This document shows, in pieces, positions 22,422 through 35,319 of a DNA stretch of 64,000 nt. Made by a program: the position numbers and the translations under genes. The notes under the pieces are model-generated. The model made no database searches and had not been told where the DNA came from. It saw only the letters and a program-made list of their open reading frames with translations. The stretch's first letter is position 1. Each line of letters starts with the position of its first letter. The stretch is from Karalla daura (lineage: Eukaryota > Chordata > Actinopteri > Chaetodontiformes > Leiognathidae), in contig CM055207.1 in assembly GCA_029224185.1 (NCBI GenBank), positions 13,569,248 to 13,633,247 of the forward strand, read 5' to 3'.

Positions 22422-24511
22422 TTTAATACTCAACGATGATTCAGCACATTAACACTGAGGAACAGCTGATGGCTTTAACACAGGTAAAGCAGGCCTGAAA
22501 CACTGCACGCCTCCCTCCCTCACATACACACACACACACGCACACACACACACATACAACGGGCGTGCAGCGTTTCACAGGGTCTGACATGATCAAACAT
22601 CGATTCTGGGGAGGGGGGAGGAGGGGGAGGAGGAGGGGGGAGGTTATGTACAGGGTCAGAGGAGGGAAGGCTGCGGGTCACGACACAATGGTTCACAGTA
22701 CATCGAAGCACAAGTCAAGTCCATACACAGGTATAAAAAAAGAAGAACCAGCAGGACCCCTTCCCCACACACACGCACACACACATTCACGCACTCACAC
22801 ACACACACATTCACACACAGTGGCCCCTGTGAGGGTGGAGCACTGTCGCCACCTGCTGGTTATATCGCACATCTGCTCGGAGTACAACGGAACAGACAAC
22901 ATTACACTTGGAGAGCTCAGCTATCTAATTCAGTCGAGAATGAACGCAGGTACACACACGCACACGCTATCTAAAACTGCGGCGTAGTTGGCCTATCTAT
23001 CTATCGTCTATCTACCTCGGTACAAAAAGGTGTTTCACAAGCCGACAGTCAGCTTCCAATGGCTTTGAAAGGAGATATTAATCCTGTACACTTTAAAGGA
23101 CCATACCGGTGTTTTTTGTTTGTTGTTTTTGCCAGTCTTGAGCGCCTTAACTACGAGCACGACAAAATATATACATGTTGATAGAAATGCTGATTATCCA
23201 AGTCCACTTTTCCTACTTTCCAGGTGGCTTCTTTTCCGGAAAAGAAATCAATTAGCCCACTCTTAAAAACGCAGTAATGCGTTGCGATTGATCCGGACAG
23301 GATGGCGCTCCGGAGTCATGTCATTTTTGCATAAATCAGCGCAGATTTTCCATTTACTATGAAGCGTCTGACGGGACCAAAGGCTATTGGCTATTAGATT
23401 TTTCCTGGAAAACGAGGAAGATCCGAACACAATTAAGGACATGATGCTGAGGAGCAAATCGAAATCAAATGGTAATGGCAAGTTTCTGCAGTTATGCAAG
23501 TATGTGAGATATATATTTTAGTTAATGTCTTTTGGGTTGCCAGGTTAATAAGTCATCAATAGCAGTAATAGATTCTAATGAGCCGACAGCTAAGGTTTGT
23601 AAGGTTTGTAATCAAACCTGGGCATCTAAAAGTTTTCCTGTTAAACACTGAGCTATAAATACTGGTAAACTTTGAGTTAACTGTGTACATTAGTGTGTAT
23701 ATATATATATACTGCAGATTAATTAATCATATATATGCATGTGGCTTATGCTGCATCTTTCTTCCTCTTGACGCCCTCTGATAATCATACATGACCACTG
23801 TTGTAATCTACTGTTTGTTTCCTCCATTCGTTTGTTTTTTGACACGTGTTTAGACCTCACTGCCTTTTGAAGGATACGACATTAAAATGAAAAACCTCCC
23901 GGTATGGTCCTGAGTTTAGCTTAGTCTCGGGTCTAAACAGCACTTTCACCAGTAACGGTATGAGACAGGAGCCCTGTTTGAGGAAGCAGCGTCATCACAG
24001 CTGAATTAGTGTCGGAGTAATCGCAGAGTGGGTGACGGCGACAGACAATCGGCCTTTGCTGTAGAAGTTAGTGTGTTGATTTTTGTTGCTCGCACTAGGT
24101 ACGTTTTAGCATAGCTTCTTGTGTGACCGTCCTAGCAATACCCCACGAATATTTAAGATTCTAAACACTATTGTCCTTAAAATGCATGCCATGCTGATTT
24201 TTGATATGGGTGACGGGCCCGGGCTCAGCCTGGACCACGCTGACCCGTGGGTCGCCGTGCTGGGCCTCACATGTAAAGCACCACACACACCCCGGGGGGC
24301 GCACACACACCACCTCCCCTCCACCCCCCGGCGCACCCATCCGACAAAAAAAGCGACCGCAAACACAACACTGAGTTCAGATTTGAGATGAGCGCACAGA
24401 CTTAAGTTAGGAGCATCTTTTTCTTCTACGGTTAAAGTTGACGTTCGTCCTGTATTCCGGCTCTCCTCCGGGTCACGTGGCACAGATGGTAAGCCGATGG
24501 CGCGGCCTGGA
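22422..24511 (-). other. prss12: Probable prss12 3'UTR
   Basis: No coding sequence is seen downstream of the prss12 stop. On the minus strand a poly(A) signal variant, ATTAAA, lies at 22422-22427. The interval includes (CA)n runs (about 22530-22557, 22765-22820), a CTAT tract (about 22991-23010), an (AT)n run (about 23697-23711) and a CTCF-like motif (22846-22859). No closer canonical signal was found, so the UTR extent is inferred. Confidence 0.4.
22846..22859 (-). promoter_or_regulatory. CTCF-like motif
   Basis: The minus strand reads CCAGCAGGTGGCGACAGTG, matching the CTCF core CCASYAGRKGGCRS at 13 of 14 positions. Occupancy is unknown. Confidence 0.35.
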
Positions 24512-25002
24512 TCAGACCAGAATCTGTGTGTGTGTGTCGGCGTCCCCCGCCCGCCGGCCGTGCACGCTTTTGCCGTGTGTGTGACGAGCGTGCGCGTGCG
24601 TTTGTTTGACATCATCGATTTCGTTGGTCTGCGGACGCTCGTGCGCGTGCTGGGGGTGTCTCTCCTGGTCTCTGTCGCCGTGACGACCTGGCTCGTCCTC
24701 CCGCAGGCCGGCCACCTCCTCGATCCAGCCCCTGAAGCGGCTCACCCGGGTGTAGAGCGAGGGCGAGGAGGCGTCGCCGCAGCCGTTGCCCCCGGCGACC
24801 ACCCCGGCCAGCGCCCACCTCCCCGACTCCCCCTGACACACCAGCCCTCCCCCCGCGTTGCCCTGGCAACCGTCGCCGTGGAGGAGACTGGTATCCGGGG
24901 GGCTGCCGGCGCACAGGGTGCCGTGGCTAGAGAAGCTGTCGCCGTAGCGCTTCTTGCATTGCCACGACGACATCAGAGGAACCCAGGAAGCGATGACGGA
25001 GT
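24512..25002 (-). CDS. prss12: prss12 exon 14: C-terminal protease half and His-rich tail
   Basis: Begins after CTTCCTCAG and completes a split Asp codon: DSVIASWVPLMSSWQCKKRYG. The active-site loop reads GDGCQGNAGGGLVC where active trypsins have D-S-C-Q-G-D-S-G-G-P. Chymotrypsin position 195 is Ala, 194 Asn and 198 Gly, while the primary-specificity Asp189 is retained. Segment 214-216 (SWG in human) reads AGG. After GWIEEVAGL the frame stays open for 63 more residues, ending in His-rich QTHAHARHTHG and THTQILV. Human ends a few residues after the same point. The tail looks like former untranslated CA-rich sequence. Confidence 0.88.
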
Positions 25003-28000
25003 CTGAGGAAGAGGAGGGAGGCGAGGAGTGAGAGCTGCTCTGATTCAATTCAGACGACTCAGTGTCAGAAGAAAGACAGCACCTTGGACTGCTCAGCCCT
25101 CCCGGCATCTGACCCCCACCTCTGACTATTGATTAATACTGAACACACACACTCTGAACACACATACAGGTAACATGGTTGCATCTCTGATAACCCACAG
25201 TCCTGTTTGTGGTGTCATTAACTTAATTGTGGTGCTGAAGCAGCAGATGCTCTCACCCTGTGTGCAAGGTTCAAAGGGGACTAGACAGATATACTATAAA
25301 TGCTCTGCACTACTCCACTACTACCCTATACTAGTATTGTCTGTGTACCCGTAAAGATACATATCATCTATGTCAAGCTGTTCTATCTGGATTAAAATCT
25401 ATTTCGAGTACATTACCAATTACATCAGAGAGTAAAATATACCTGGTCCTGCCCAGCCGGTGGTCACCATGACAACGCAGGAGGATGGAGTGTTTCCCCC
25501 CGACGCGGCGTCCGCAGAGGGAAGGCACGCCGCGTTGGTGTCAGGGTCAAAGGTCAGGCAGTGACCCTTGCTGCTGGGCAGCTTTAACAAAGCCAGGTCG
25601 TGGCCTCCACTCTGACCTTTGAACTTCCTGTGAACCACCACCCGCTCCGGGGTGAGGGTCTGCTCCGAGGCACCGACACGCACCACGTACCTGGACGGAT
25701 CGTTGCCAAACCTGGAGGGAGGGAGGGAGAGAGAGAGAGGGGAGAGAGAGAGAGAGATAGGAGGAGAGGGAGGGTAGGTGAGGGCAGAGGAGAGAGGAAG
25801 GTGATTTATTGTTCTCTGCGCTCAGAGGTCCTGCTGACGGTGCTGCAGCGTGGCACTCACCTGCTGACGCAGGATGCGGACGTCAGCGCCCAGCAGGGGC
25901 TGATCAGAGTGCCGCTGCACAGAGGGCGGCCATCTTCTCCTTCAGACTGGAGCCACAGAGACACCTGCCACGGCCACGTGGTCCTGACACACATCGGACA
26001 GACACCTCAGTGGAAACCCCCTCAGCCCTCCGCTCTCTTCTGCACATCTGAGGTGTCGCCTCCTCAGGCTATTAGCATTAGCATTAAAAGCGTTGCTTTT
26101 ATTTTGAAGGAAACAAACGAAACAAAGGTGCACAGCCCTGCAGACGTGCTATTCCTCTAATCGACAGCTGGTGGCAGCAACACGCCAAGAGAGGCGGCAA
26201 TGCAATAGAGGAATTAATTGAAGTAGCTCTGTGCATGTTATTATGTCTATTAAACCTCGGGAGAGAACCCAATGTGATGAAAATAAAACCACAGAAAGAG
26301 CAATAAAATCTTTGAATCCACATGCTGCCTGTTCTTCTATTAAATCCAACTGATTTCTGACTGAACTAAATGCGCTAAATGATCCAGGAGAACGACCATG
26401 ATCTTTAACCTGCTCTTCAGAAGCGTGCACATCAATATGTCAGGTTACATTTTGTGGGTTTCCAAAAACAGGACGTGCAGAGTTTATCACAATTTACTTC
26501 CAAAACCGTGCTTCCTCTGTGCTCTCATGAACCATCACATTCATTTCACACCATTTAGTCAGTATAAACCAGGACAAGGCTGCACATCCAGAAACACCAG
26601 GCGACTTGAAGCAGACCTACCTGAGCTCGTTGTCGTCTCCCTGGCTCCTCCTCTTGCCCGCTCCGTCCAGCAGCTTCCTCAGGCCGCAGCTCGGCTCTCG
26701 GGGCCTGGCCTGTGGCGCGGGCCTCTGCTGCGGAGACTCCCTCGGTGCGACGTCACACCTCACCCCGGCGTCCTCCCTGCGCCTGCAGCCCGTGATGCTC
26801 TGGCCCAGCGAGGGACACTCGCCCAGGAACTCCTCCTTGCCCGTGCACCTCACCTGGTCCAGGTGGATGGGCCCTTTGCCCTGGCCGTACCCCCCGGCTG
26901 CCACCGCTCCACCACTGAGGCAGGAAAAACTCAGAAAATGAGGCTAAATGTTGTTTTTAAAGGCAAATTGGTGTTTCTAAGGTACCACCAGCCTGCATGT
27001 TTAATCAAATGAGTGCCTCGTTGGATCATTTTAATCAGGTCTGTTGGAGGAGTAAACATCTAAAGCATGTAGGACGCGGTACTAGAGGACCGGAATTTAG
27101 AGAAAAACGATGCACTGCTGAAAAGGGGTTGTCTAAAAATAGCATAAAAACATGAAATATGAGGGAAAAAGTTCCTCAAAACAAGTGAAATGGACAGCAA
27201 GGTAATTGCCAATATTGACAATAGAAGTATCTAACACTTCCACACATTCTAAGAACCAAATAAAGAGCAGTTTTTCCACACACACACACACACACACACA
27301 CACGTGTGGTGACTGACCTGTGTCCCAGCTGTCTGCACACCACGGCAGCGTTCAGGTCGTTCCAGCCCGAGTCGCAGATACTGCCCCAGTCTCCGTGCAG
27401 ATACACCTCCACCCGCCCCTCCTTCCTGCTGCTGCCGCCCACCAGACGCACCAGGGGACCTGACAGAGGATGAAGGCGCCCGGCTCTCATTCATATTCAT
27501 GCGTGTGTGTGTGTGTGTGTGTGCTTGTGTGTGTGTGTCCAACAACGGCGGTAAATGTCATCTGCGACCCCGGCGCCTCTTTATCCTGCCTCCATTCTCA
27601 TTCTAATGGACTGTGTGTCTACAGGAGGCGCGCCACCCCAGCGTGCTGCGACAGTAAACGTCGCTTTATTCCCACCGCTGTCGACATGTGGCGCTCACAC
27701 ACACACACACACACACAAACAGAAACACCAGGGAGGGAGACAGAACTTGCGCCTCCACAGATAAATGGACAGTGCAACTCCCTCCTCGCAGCCTCACATT
27801 CAGCCGGGACATCTTGACCTTTCTCTATAAAATTAATTGCTGCTGCACCGCCACCGAAACTTCTGCATTGCAGCGGTGCAAAAAAAACAAAAAAAACAAA
27901 AACAAAAAAAAGTTTGTTTCTCCTCTGCTCGCACGTGTCTCTTCCCTCCCTTTGTTCTCGCTAAAATTGCCTCCCAATTAACAAAGCCGCGCACGGTGGA

Positions 28001-31000
28001 GCGCCGCAGGATGCTGTTGACTCGAACAACGCGCAATCAGGGCCCAGGCGAGCTCTGCTAATCGTGGCGTTCATGTAGCGCCACCGAGGCGAGAGGCGAG
28101 ACTTCCGAGGCTGAAAAGTGGAGGAGACAGCGGCAGGAAAGCACCGAAGGCATCATTACGAGGCGGCAGACGAGAAGAGGTTTTTAAGCCTGTTTTTCGA
28201 AGGGATGGGGTGACGAGTGTTGCCTCTCAAACGAGGCAAACCGAAGCCTTCACGTGCATTTATTAGTAATCAGAGACAGGAAGTGAAGCGTAAATGAACA
28301 CAGGGGCTGCAGGGCCCAAAAAACGGTTGTGTGGAGACACACACCCAGCAAATTCCAACTTCCTCACTCATTTTGTAGCTATTTTGCTCAGAGCTGGAGG
28401 CCAGTCACCCAAATTATAGAGGAAAATCTTCTTGTCTGAAACACGCTATCACCCGGTTCATATTCGCTCCTTCCTGTTCGACACAAAATCAAACCCAAAG
28501 GACACTTGATAATCAACTTCAATTATCCTGATTCTGAGGGAATAAAACGAGCTAGACAATGACTCTTGCTCCCCTAACTCACTTGATTCAATCTAATCCA
28601 GTCACTGAGATGAAACAGGGTTGTGAAAAGGAGACGAAAGCCTCTCGGCTCGTCGCTTGCTCCCTCTCCTTCGGGACAAGCAGCAGGAGTGACGTCTGAC
28701 CTGTGGCGGGAGCGATGACCGGCACCTCGTTGGTGTCCGGGTCGGGTCGGGCCCTGCAGCGCACACCCACGTCCTCGCTGTGAGAGCAGTCGGTGCGTCC
28801 CCAGATCCCGCGGCTGCAGTCCAGCAGGGACGTCTCCGAGCCCTCGCAGTGGACGTCGTCCAGGAGGATCAGACCCGCGCCCTCGCCGAACGTGCCGTCC
28901 ACCACCACCTCGGCGTGACCCCTGAAATTGATCGGAAAAGGTTTACATTGCAACCTTTTTTTTTTAAATGTGAAAGCTGCTTTGATGTCCTTTTGAATGT
29001 GGCACAGTCAAAATGTGACTTTAATTACTGAAGATAAAAATAAGGTAAATACACCCTTTTAAAACTACTATTACTCAACTCAACTATATTAAGTATTTAC
29101 TCAAAACAAACAACAAATGAATGGAAATAAAGTATAAATTGACCATCAGCAAATATAAAAATATATATGAGGTAAGAGGTCAAGACACATGAACACACAC
29201 CTGTGTCAAGTATAGAAATCACTGCAATGCGAGTTCACAACAAATGCCATAACTCTTGCCATTGTTGCCAAGTTTTGCTGTTAAATAACGAGTTTGGTTC
29301 CAACTGTTGTAGTTCCAATAGACACTTGAGCTTCTGTTGAATTACAGTAACTTACAGTGAATTACAGTAACTACAGTAACTTGAAGAGAAGGGTTAGGGT
29401 TATCCCCACCTGTAGCCTAGCTGTCTGCAGACCACCTCTGCGTGCTGCTGGTTCCAGTGGTCATCGCACACCGTCCCCCAGTCGCCGTTGTGGAAAACCT
29501 CGACGCGTCCCTCCCAGGGACTGTCTCCTCCCACCAGACGCACCACGCCGTCTGAAACACATCCACGCTGTGGCGTCACAACCCACGTCCCTGGGAGCGG
29601 CCGACTCCAGTTAAGATGCCCGAGATGAAAACGTTTGCACAACCGTGAGACCGAGATCACACGTTATAGATGCTACGTAGCCATTAGCGTTAATACTGAT
29701 GCATAATTTGCAGATTAGTTCTTCACGTCAGGCTGGTTTGATGGATAGCAGCTGCTGTTTGGTGCCTGCAGATGCGTGACCTCTCAGGGACCATAAATCC
29801 TGCTGCTGGCTGCCACCAGGAGGAAGCTGCTGCTTCATGCTGTAATGATTTATTGATGTTCAGGGGCTATAAAAAGCAGCCTGTAGTGTGTACAGTAGTG
29901 TGTGCGCGCGTGTGTGTGTGTGTGTGTGTGTGTGCACCTGTATAAGGGCTGCAGGAGACCCCTGCATCCTCCATGTGGTCGCAGTTGTGCTGCTCCCAGT
30001 CTCCGTGGGGACACTGGTCCAGGAACAGCTCGTTCCCGGTGCACTTCACGGCATCGAGCAGGATCGGGCCCGAACCCTGACCGAAGTGAGCCCAGGACCA
30101 GGCCTTGGCCACACCCCTAACACACACACACACACACACAGAGCTCACTTAACAGTGCGTTTCCACCTGCAGTGATATGACGAGATGAACACGTGATTCT
30201 CCAGATGTGACACGAGTGACCTCTCGCACACTGACACACAAGAAATGTGAGCCGCATCCTCTCTGCCGCATCCTCAGTTATTGACGAGCTTTTGACTCCA
30301 TAACGGCGTATAAATCCCTGCACTGCCCTCGCATTAATTCCCTGTGTAATTAGCGGCTCAACTAACCCAGGTCTGTTTAATCTTAATTAAATATCAGCAC
30401 GCAAGCATGACCCTGATGAAAGCGCACGCGTGCAGGATTTTCGTTTGTTTAACGTTGTGACCGTCAAAATCGACCGACCGTAACGTCTGCTAATCAGCTC
30501 AGAGAGGAGGTCAGTGCGTGTCATTGGTATATTTTTCATTGTTTTACCCCTTTTTGTTGAGTAAGATCTGTGGAGCCAGTCTTGGCTCACATGCACCATG
30601 GACGTGTTTACTCTCACACCCAGGGGCAGTTTACAGTCCCTAACTGACCTAAACACGCATGTTTTTTGACTGTGGAAAAACATGCAAACGCTACGCATCC
30701 CAGCAGCGATTTTAGCCCCTTGTAGACCTTCTTGTTGTGAGGCCACAGAGAAAAAGAAGCAGCCAAAGAAAACACTCTGAGCGATCTAAAATAAATCAAG
30801 TCTCCCACATAAATAATAAACGCTTCCTGCAAGGATGCTGTTGCATACATGTGGTGATTATTTATTGATGCTGAAATGCAACAAAAAGCAAACTTTTCTG
30901 CTCTGGTGAGGTTGGAGGATAGAAAACATAGAATATCTAAGGAGCACATGTCGTCGGTCTAAACTTGTGTTCTTGTGTTGGTTGTTGTCTCTTGCTGTTT

Positions 31001-34000
31001 CGAAACACTGTGTCGAGAATCAAAACACCTCTATGAAGTAGAGGCTGACAGCACAATGTGAGCATCGTTTGCATGAAGACTGACAGGCGAACATGACAAA
31101 TTTCCAAAATTTCCAGGTGGCGAAAAGTCATCTTCGCTTCATTTTGTCTCCGCGCCGCGTGCAGCTGTGTGAGAACCTGTGCGACGGCGCCAGGGCATCT
31201 ATTATTCACTGGAACAAACACAGATGGTGGCGTCCCACCGTGTCTGAGGAGATGAAATGCGGCCTAATGTTCGACACGGAGCCAGCTCTTTCCTCGCCGC
31301 AGCTTTAACTTTATCGCGGAGTGACAGTCGGAGGTGTACGAGATGCTACGCCCGCTGTGCAGCGAACGAGGAGGAGGACGCGGATCTGAGCAGCGTCTAC
31401 CTCGACAGAATTTCCTTCTCAATCCAGGCCAAAAACATCAATCTTGTGTTGGCGACATGACACTAAACAACAGGGTCCATACTTTCACCTGTGGTGAAAA
31501 TACCACACATTCATCCAGAACTGCACAAATGTCTTTTCAATCTTTCCAACTCCATCCAATTCAGGCGCCTTTTGTCATCTCATTTTGCAAATTTAATGAT
31601 GTGCTTCCGAGCACGAGCTCCCGCTGAGGAGAGCGATGTCAGAAAGAGGCATTGCTTTAGAAACTGCACGCAGCGCTAGAGAACCTAATAATGCGCCTAA
31701 TAGTGGGGGTGATGTATGAGAACGGGCCACCGGGCGTCTCATCGCTGCAAAGACGGGACCTTGATGCACGTACCCGAAGCCCAGCTGTCTGCACACCACC
31801 TCAGCGTCCCTGTCGTCCCATTGGTCGTCGCAGACGGAGCCCCACCTTCCTGCGTGGAACACCTCCACGCGCCCTTCAAAGTCCTCCTCGCCTCCGACCA
31901 GCCGCAGAGGAGGGCCACTGCCTGAGGGCGGAGGCAGAAACGACAGAGGCCGCTGCAGCTTTAAAGCTGACCTAGGGTGGTTGACTGCTATGGTAGAAGC
32001 TACGGTACCATGATTCCATCAAATAAGCCTCAGTGACTACAAACCATTTTATGATTCTGTTTATCTTGAGTACTTCTGCAAAGCTCTGGTGTCCTTTCAT
32101 GCTCATCTGGCAACCACAAGCGACAGTCTGTCTGACATACAGTCAGTCTTTGCCTCAAATTTGCCTGTTTTCTAGCAGCATTTCAAAAACTCAGAAACAT
32201 GATGATGAATGAGACATCTATAGACCTTCTGTACACCTTTGGCCAGAAATGGCCAAAGGTGTACATTATGCATTATGCACATTTTACATTATGGTCTATC
32301 ATAAGTAAAACAAAACCTAATTTCCAGTAAAACCACAGTAGCTCTCTATCTCTGTGTATCCAGGTCTGGTTTCCAGGGCGATGAGGAAGTCACACTGACC
32401 TTCTGGCGGCGCACACACCACTGCTGCCTCGTTTCCATGGCTACAGTCGCCGGTGACGAACGTCCTGCTCCGGCACTTGCTCAGGCTGTTCTCGTCGCCG
32501 CGGCAACCGAGGCGCTCGTAGTGGAAGAGGCCCGAGCCGGAGCCAAACTGCGAGTGCCGCAGGGCCGTGCCGATGTCACTGCGAAGCGAGGGAGGAACAC
32601 CGCTGAGCACACAGCGAGCAAATACCTGAACTGGAAGATGTACCCGCTCTCCGGAGTCTCCTACCCCAGGCCGAGCTGCCTGCAGATCACGCTGGCGTCC
32701 CGGTCTGTCCAGTGAGAGTCACACACCGCCCCCCACTGGCCATTCAGGTAGACCTCGACGCGGCCGCTGTCCGAAGACGAGCTGCCCACCAGACGAGCCG
32801 CACCTGAGGACACCCAGAGATACGAGGGTGCTGACAAAAGCTAGAATGGAAAAACACTTTTTCCTCTGTTTTTTCGACAGTCTGTTCCCAGTGACAATAT
32901 GTTATAATATTAGTTATTATTAATGTTTGGATGCTGATATCTAAATGGAGGTTAAAAAATGCAGAATATTGCAGCTTTTGGCGACATAGGTTAGCATGCT
33001 AGCAGGGATATAAATGGTCCATTTTACAAGCAACAGAATCAGTTTTCAGTCTTGTTGAGGCTGCGGTCAGTATTCAGAATACTGCTGTTCACGTGGAAAT
33101 ATCACAATGAAATGGGACACAATGTACAAATTAAGTGACTTTTGTTGTTGGCCACTTGGGGGCAGCAGAAGCAGCAGTAAACGCAATAAGATGCGCTCCG
33201 AATTTACATTTATAAATAATGGCAAATCTATTAGCAAGTAGCATCAGCATGGGTGCTATCCGTCTCCACCTGCTACCGAGGAAAATACGATGAGGTCGGA
33301 AGCGTCTCGCCTGAACGATTAATCAAGTGGTAGTGTAAAATATCAACAGATTAATGATAGCAGCAATAATCATTAGCTGCAGGAATGTTTGTTACCTTAT
33401 TATGCTGCTATAATGGATTCTGTCAGTGGCAGAACTGGGTGTTAAGTTGATTTAGGAGTGTTGCAACTTTTAATGAGAACGACCTGAGACTGGCATTTGT
33501 TATTTATCTGTGGTTCCTCATAAGGAGTAAATCAGCTCAGGACTTTGTTTTGAAGAGATTGTCTCAAAATAATTCTAACATTATAATTGATTCTGGAGGA
33601 GCTACATCTCATCCTGGTCGTACCCTGGTGGCAGTCACAGTAGGCCCAGCCGATGGCTCCGGAGTTTTGCCTGAAGAAGCACCAGGGGTTGGACTCCCGG
33701 TCTGGGTTCCTGCAGTAGCTGTGGTCGCCCAGGCCTCGGCCCGGGTACTGCATCACGTAGTCTGGAAACTCGGTCCATTTCAGACAGGGGGCACCAGAGT
33801 CCGTCTGAGACACGGTGCCGTTGTAGTATCCCAACTCAGTGAATCCCTCAGAGCAGGACAGAGGCACTGCACAGAGAAAGAGAGGGAGGGGGAGGCAGGG
33901 AGGGAGAGTGAGTTCATGTGGAGGGAGATGGGAGAGTAAGATGTTTTGGAGGAGAAGAGGAGGATTTGGGTCGGTGAGGACAATGCGAATAAAGGCGGGT

Positions 34001-35256
34001 AAAACGAGGAAAGTTTTGGGAGCGTGAGAGAAAAGAGCAGCCGAATCTCTGGCATTCAAGTGAAATTATCCCCGTGTCCGTATTTTATCTCGACATAAAG
34101 GCTTACACGGATGACTCTTATATGCTGTCCACTGCCACAGCAGGATCCTCTCTGATGCATTCACTCCCACTGATCCACGCTGCACTAGTGGAATATCCCG
34201 AACCTCAAAGCGCCCTGACTTAGCCTGGCGGTGATTGGACACTTCCAGCAATTTCCTCCAAGAGGGAGAAATGTGTGAGTGAAGCTCAGACAGACTGAGA
34301 AAGAAACTGCTGACTTCAAAGTGGCAAAAAATTAGGACACAAAATATAGAGCAGGGTGCATGATGTAGCCTATTAAAAGCCCAATACTGATGTAAATGCA
34401 GAACATAGCGGGTATAGCAGTACACAGAAAAGAGAGCAGATATACTACTGTACAAGGTACACGTGATACTGTAAAATAGTTTAAAATAGTGTAAGAATTT
34501 TTTATGTTGGAAGAAAAGAAAGATGCAGGTCAGAAAAAAGGCCCTTTTATTCACACTTGGGCATTAACAATATTTGTGTGTCTTGTGCAAGTTCAGCTGA
34601 AGCTAAATCACATCAAGGATGAATCAGGAAATACATTTTTTATGATCATTATGATACTTGACTGTAATTCAGCCATCGTTCTCATGTATCCACCAAGATG
34701 TTATTTTGGAGTTTTGAAGGTTGATAAGAGACTCTAAAAGTGAATGGACTGGAGGATTGTTGTTTTAAAAGGTAAAACAAAGGATGGATGGTGTCTCATT
34801 TGTGAGTTTAGTAATCGAACCCATTTGAGTTTCACCACTCTGCCAACTCAAGTTGTGCCGACGTACTTATTGATCTGCTGCTTCTGATTTCACTCTAAAA
34901 GCCTGTGTGAAAAGAGAAGTGAATGCAACTGATTTACTAGCATTTCCCCCCTGTGGTGTTGCTGCTTTTCTTCTAAGGGCTGCTTTTCCCTGCAAACAGT
35001 GACGCTTTAACAGTTTTTTGGGTCAAGCGACAACTAAACTGTGATTAATGGCCGAGGTGCTTCAGTAACCAGCAGCAGCCTTATCTCCTCGACACACACA
35101 CACACACACACACACAGCCCGGCCATCCTGGGGCATTTATCTGCACTGTGCAACCCCCCGTGCCCACCTTGCACACTAACACATATAAGCACTCTCACAT
35201 TTTCTGCATATTGACTAAGACAGAAGCATCCAATACGGTAAAGCCAGTACCACACA

Positions 35257-35319
<63 letters not shown>

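Noticed and set aside
24497..25006. 169-codon plus-strand ORF with hydrophobic stretches
   Set aside because: It is the antisense shadow of prss12 exon 14, whose minus-strand frame has clear protease homology and splice sites.
29388..29405. Telomere-like GGGTTAGGGTT
   Set aside because: Fewer than two full repeat units; chance or a tiny interstitial match.
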